Shown here: positions 48,542 through 49,387 of the stretch, in pieces
Layout: every line of letters begins with the position of its first letter
Numbering within the stretch: the first letter of the stretch is position 1
Origin: an uncultured Acetatifactor sp.
GTDB lineage: Bacteria > Bacillota > Clostridia > Lachnospirales > Lachnospiraceae
Length of the DNA: 49,387 bases
Reading direction: 5' to 3'
NCBI GenBank assembly: GCA_947630715.1
Contig: CANRIP010000022.1
Coordinates: forward strand, 1 to 49,387
Notes under the pieces: model-generated
What the model was told of the DNA's origin: nothing
Database searches by the model: none
Seen by the model: the letters and a program-made list of their open reading frames with translations, nothing else
Position numbers and translations under genes: made by a program

Positions 48542-49282
48542 ATGAATCTGCAGAAAGAATGGTTTCTGGAGGAGCTATTGCAAAGTGAACAGGATATGAA
48601 ACACACGCCCATGGAAACGGAATACCGGTTTTATCGCGCCGTCTGTATGGGAGATTTGGAGTATGTGCAGGAAAATTGCCGTCAAAATTCTTTTGCGGAT
48701 CCTAAAGGCATGGGAATTCTCTCCAAAAACCTCCTGCGCAATATCAAATATCACTTTGTGGTGACGGCCGCTTTGATTACCAGAAATTGTATTATGGCGG
48801 GAATGGCTCAGGAAAAGGCCTATCGCATGAGTGATTTTTATATCGCAAAGATGGATGAATGTCTCCGTGTGGAAGATGTGGTGACCCTTCACCACCATAT
48901 GGTCATGGAATTTACAGAATACATGCACCATCAGCAATTACAGAATCGATCATCGGAGATCACCGTCAGATGTATCGATTTTATATACAGCCATCTTCAG
49001 GAAAGAATCACCATTGAAATGCTCGCGGAACAGACGGGAACATCACCCAGCCATTTGTCCAGATTGTTTAAGGCGGATACGGGCGTCTCCGTCAGCGATT
49101 ACATTCGCAAAAAGAAGATTGAACAGGCCCAGAACCTTTTACGGTATTCCGATTACAGCTATGTGGAAATCGCCAACTATCTTGCCTTTTCCTCTCAAAG
49201 TCATTTTATTCAGGTGTTTGAACATTTTGTAGGGTTGACGCCCAAAAAATACCGGGACAGATATTATAAGAAAGAATGGTAG
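48542..49282 (+). CDS. AraC family transcriptional regulator
   Basis: The 246-residue protein has a C-terminal AraC-type DNA-binding domain with two helix-turn-helix motifs (ITIEMLAEQTGTSPSHLSRLFK and YSYVEIANYLAFSSQSHF, ending FVGLTPKKYRDRY). The N-terminal part (LQSEQDMKHTPMETEYRFYRAV, GMGILSKNLLRNIKYHFVVTAALITRNCIM) is not a cupin and resembles the helical sensor region of Clostridial AraC proteins such as those with YSIRK-like regulators. AGGAATC precedes ATG 48542. It is divergent from the carbohydrate-binding array gene and likely regulates it. Confidence 0.92.
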   Translation: MNLQKEWFLEELLQSEQDMKHTPMETEYRFYRAVCMGDLEYVQENCRQNSFADPKGMGILSKNLLRNIKYHFVVTAALITRNCIMAGMAQEKAYRMSDFYIAKMDECLRVEDVVTLHHHMVMEFTEYMHHQQLQNRSSEITVRCIDFIYSHLQERITIEMLAEQTGTSPSHLSRLFKADTGVSVSDYIRKKKIEQAQNLLRYSDYSYVEIANYLAFSSQSHFIQVFEHFVGLTPKKYRDRYYKKEW

Positions 49283-49315
49283 CCGAAATCGGAACTGAAA
49301 AAAGAGCGGCAAAAA

Positions 49316-49387
<72 letters not shown>

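Overview
The window looks like chromosome of a spore-forming, low-to-mid GC Firmicute of the class Clostridia, most probably Lachnospiraceae. Supporting signs are spmA/spmB, two CotF-like coat proteins, ricT and yaaR, a T-box in front of metG, an intermediate-size SRP RNA, a radical-SAM PflX-type protein, and DUF6128- and DUF6472-like proteins that I associate with Lachnospiraceae. Nearly all genes lie on the minus strand. The plus strand carries the SRP RNA plus pflX-like gene, a DUF885 peptidase and an AraC regulator. I see no phage, insertion sequence or CRISPR array.

Layout. 0.1-4 kb: SRP RNA and radical-SAM gene (+), a repeat-bearing DUF6128-like protein, a PucR/CdaR-type regulator. 4.3-7.9 kb: shared sugar-ABC ATPase (UgpC/MsmK type), then yesL, a GNAT acetyltransferase and an alpha/beta hydrolase in one operon. 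8-10.4 kb: metG behind a Met-specific T-box. 10.5-16.2 kb: a LytTR response regulator and soluble GHKL kinase, followed by two overlapping ABC half-exporters whose promoter carries 21-bp-phased direct repeats. 16.4-17.2 kb: a VapD-like toxin and its overlapping partner. 17.2-23.3 kb: orphan gene, rpe, amidase, split transketolase and an FGGY sugar kinase (pentose phosphate theme). 23.5-28.4 kb: DUF885 peptidase overlapping a membrane-tethered Mrr-like nuclease tail to tail, then an SGNH/MBOAT O-acylation pair. 28.6-30.9 kb: spmB, spmA, coat proteins, DUF6472-like protein.

30.8-43.7 kb resembles the B. subtilis yaaO-tmk-yaaR-holB-yaaT-yabB-yabC neighbourhood: decarboxylase, guanylate-kinase-like protein, yaaR, holB, ricT, trmN6-like, rsmI. 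Between holB and ricT sit a VanG-type D-Ala-D-Ser ligase and a VanT-type membrane serine racemase, with no vanXY, vanR or vanS in the window. Upstream are an HD protein and an L,D-transpeptidase.

44-49.4 kb: a 1418-residue membrane-anchored protein made almost only of eight carbohydrate-binding-like domains in an alternating A/B pattern, with a recent 1014-bp internal duplication, divergent from an AraC regulator. A tRNA-Phe runs off the right edge.

The best leads for something undescribed are the two-component/ABC module with its phased operator and structured leader, the VapD pair with 25-bp tandem repeats, the partial vanG-vanT insertion, and the catalysis-free carbohydrate-binding array. 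All functional assignments come from reading motifs by eye; no database search was run.
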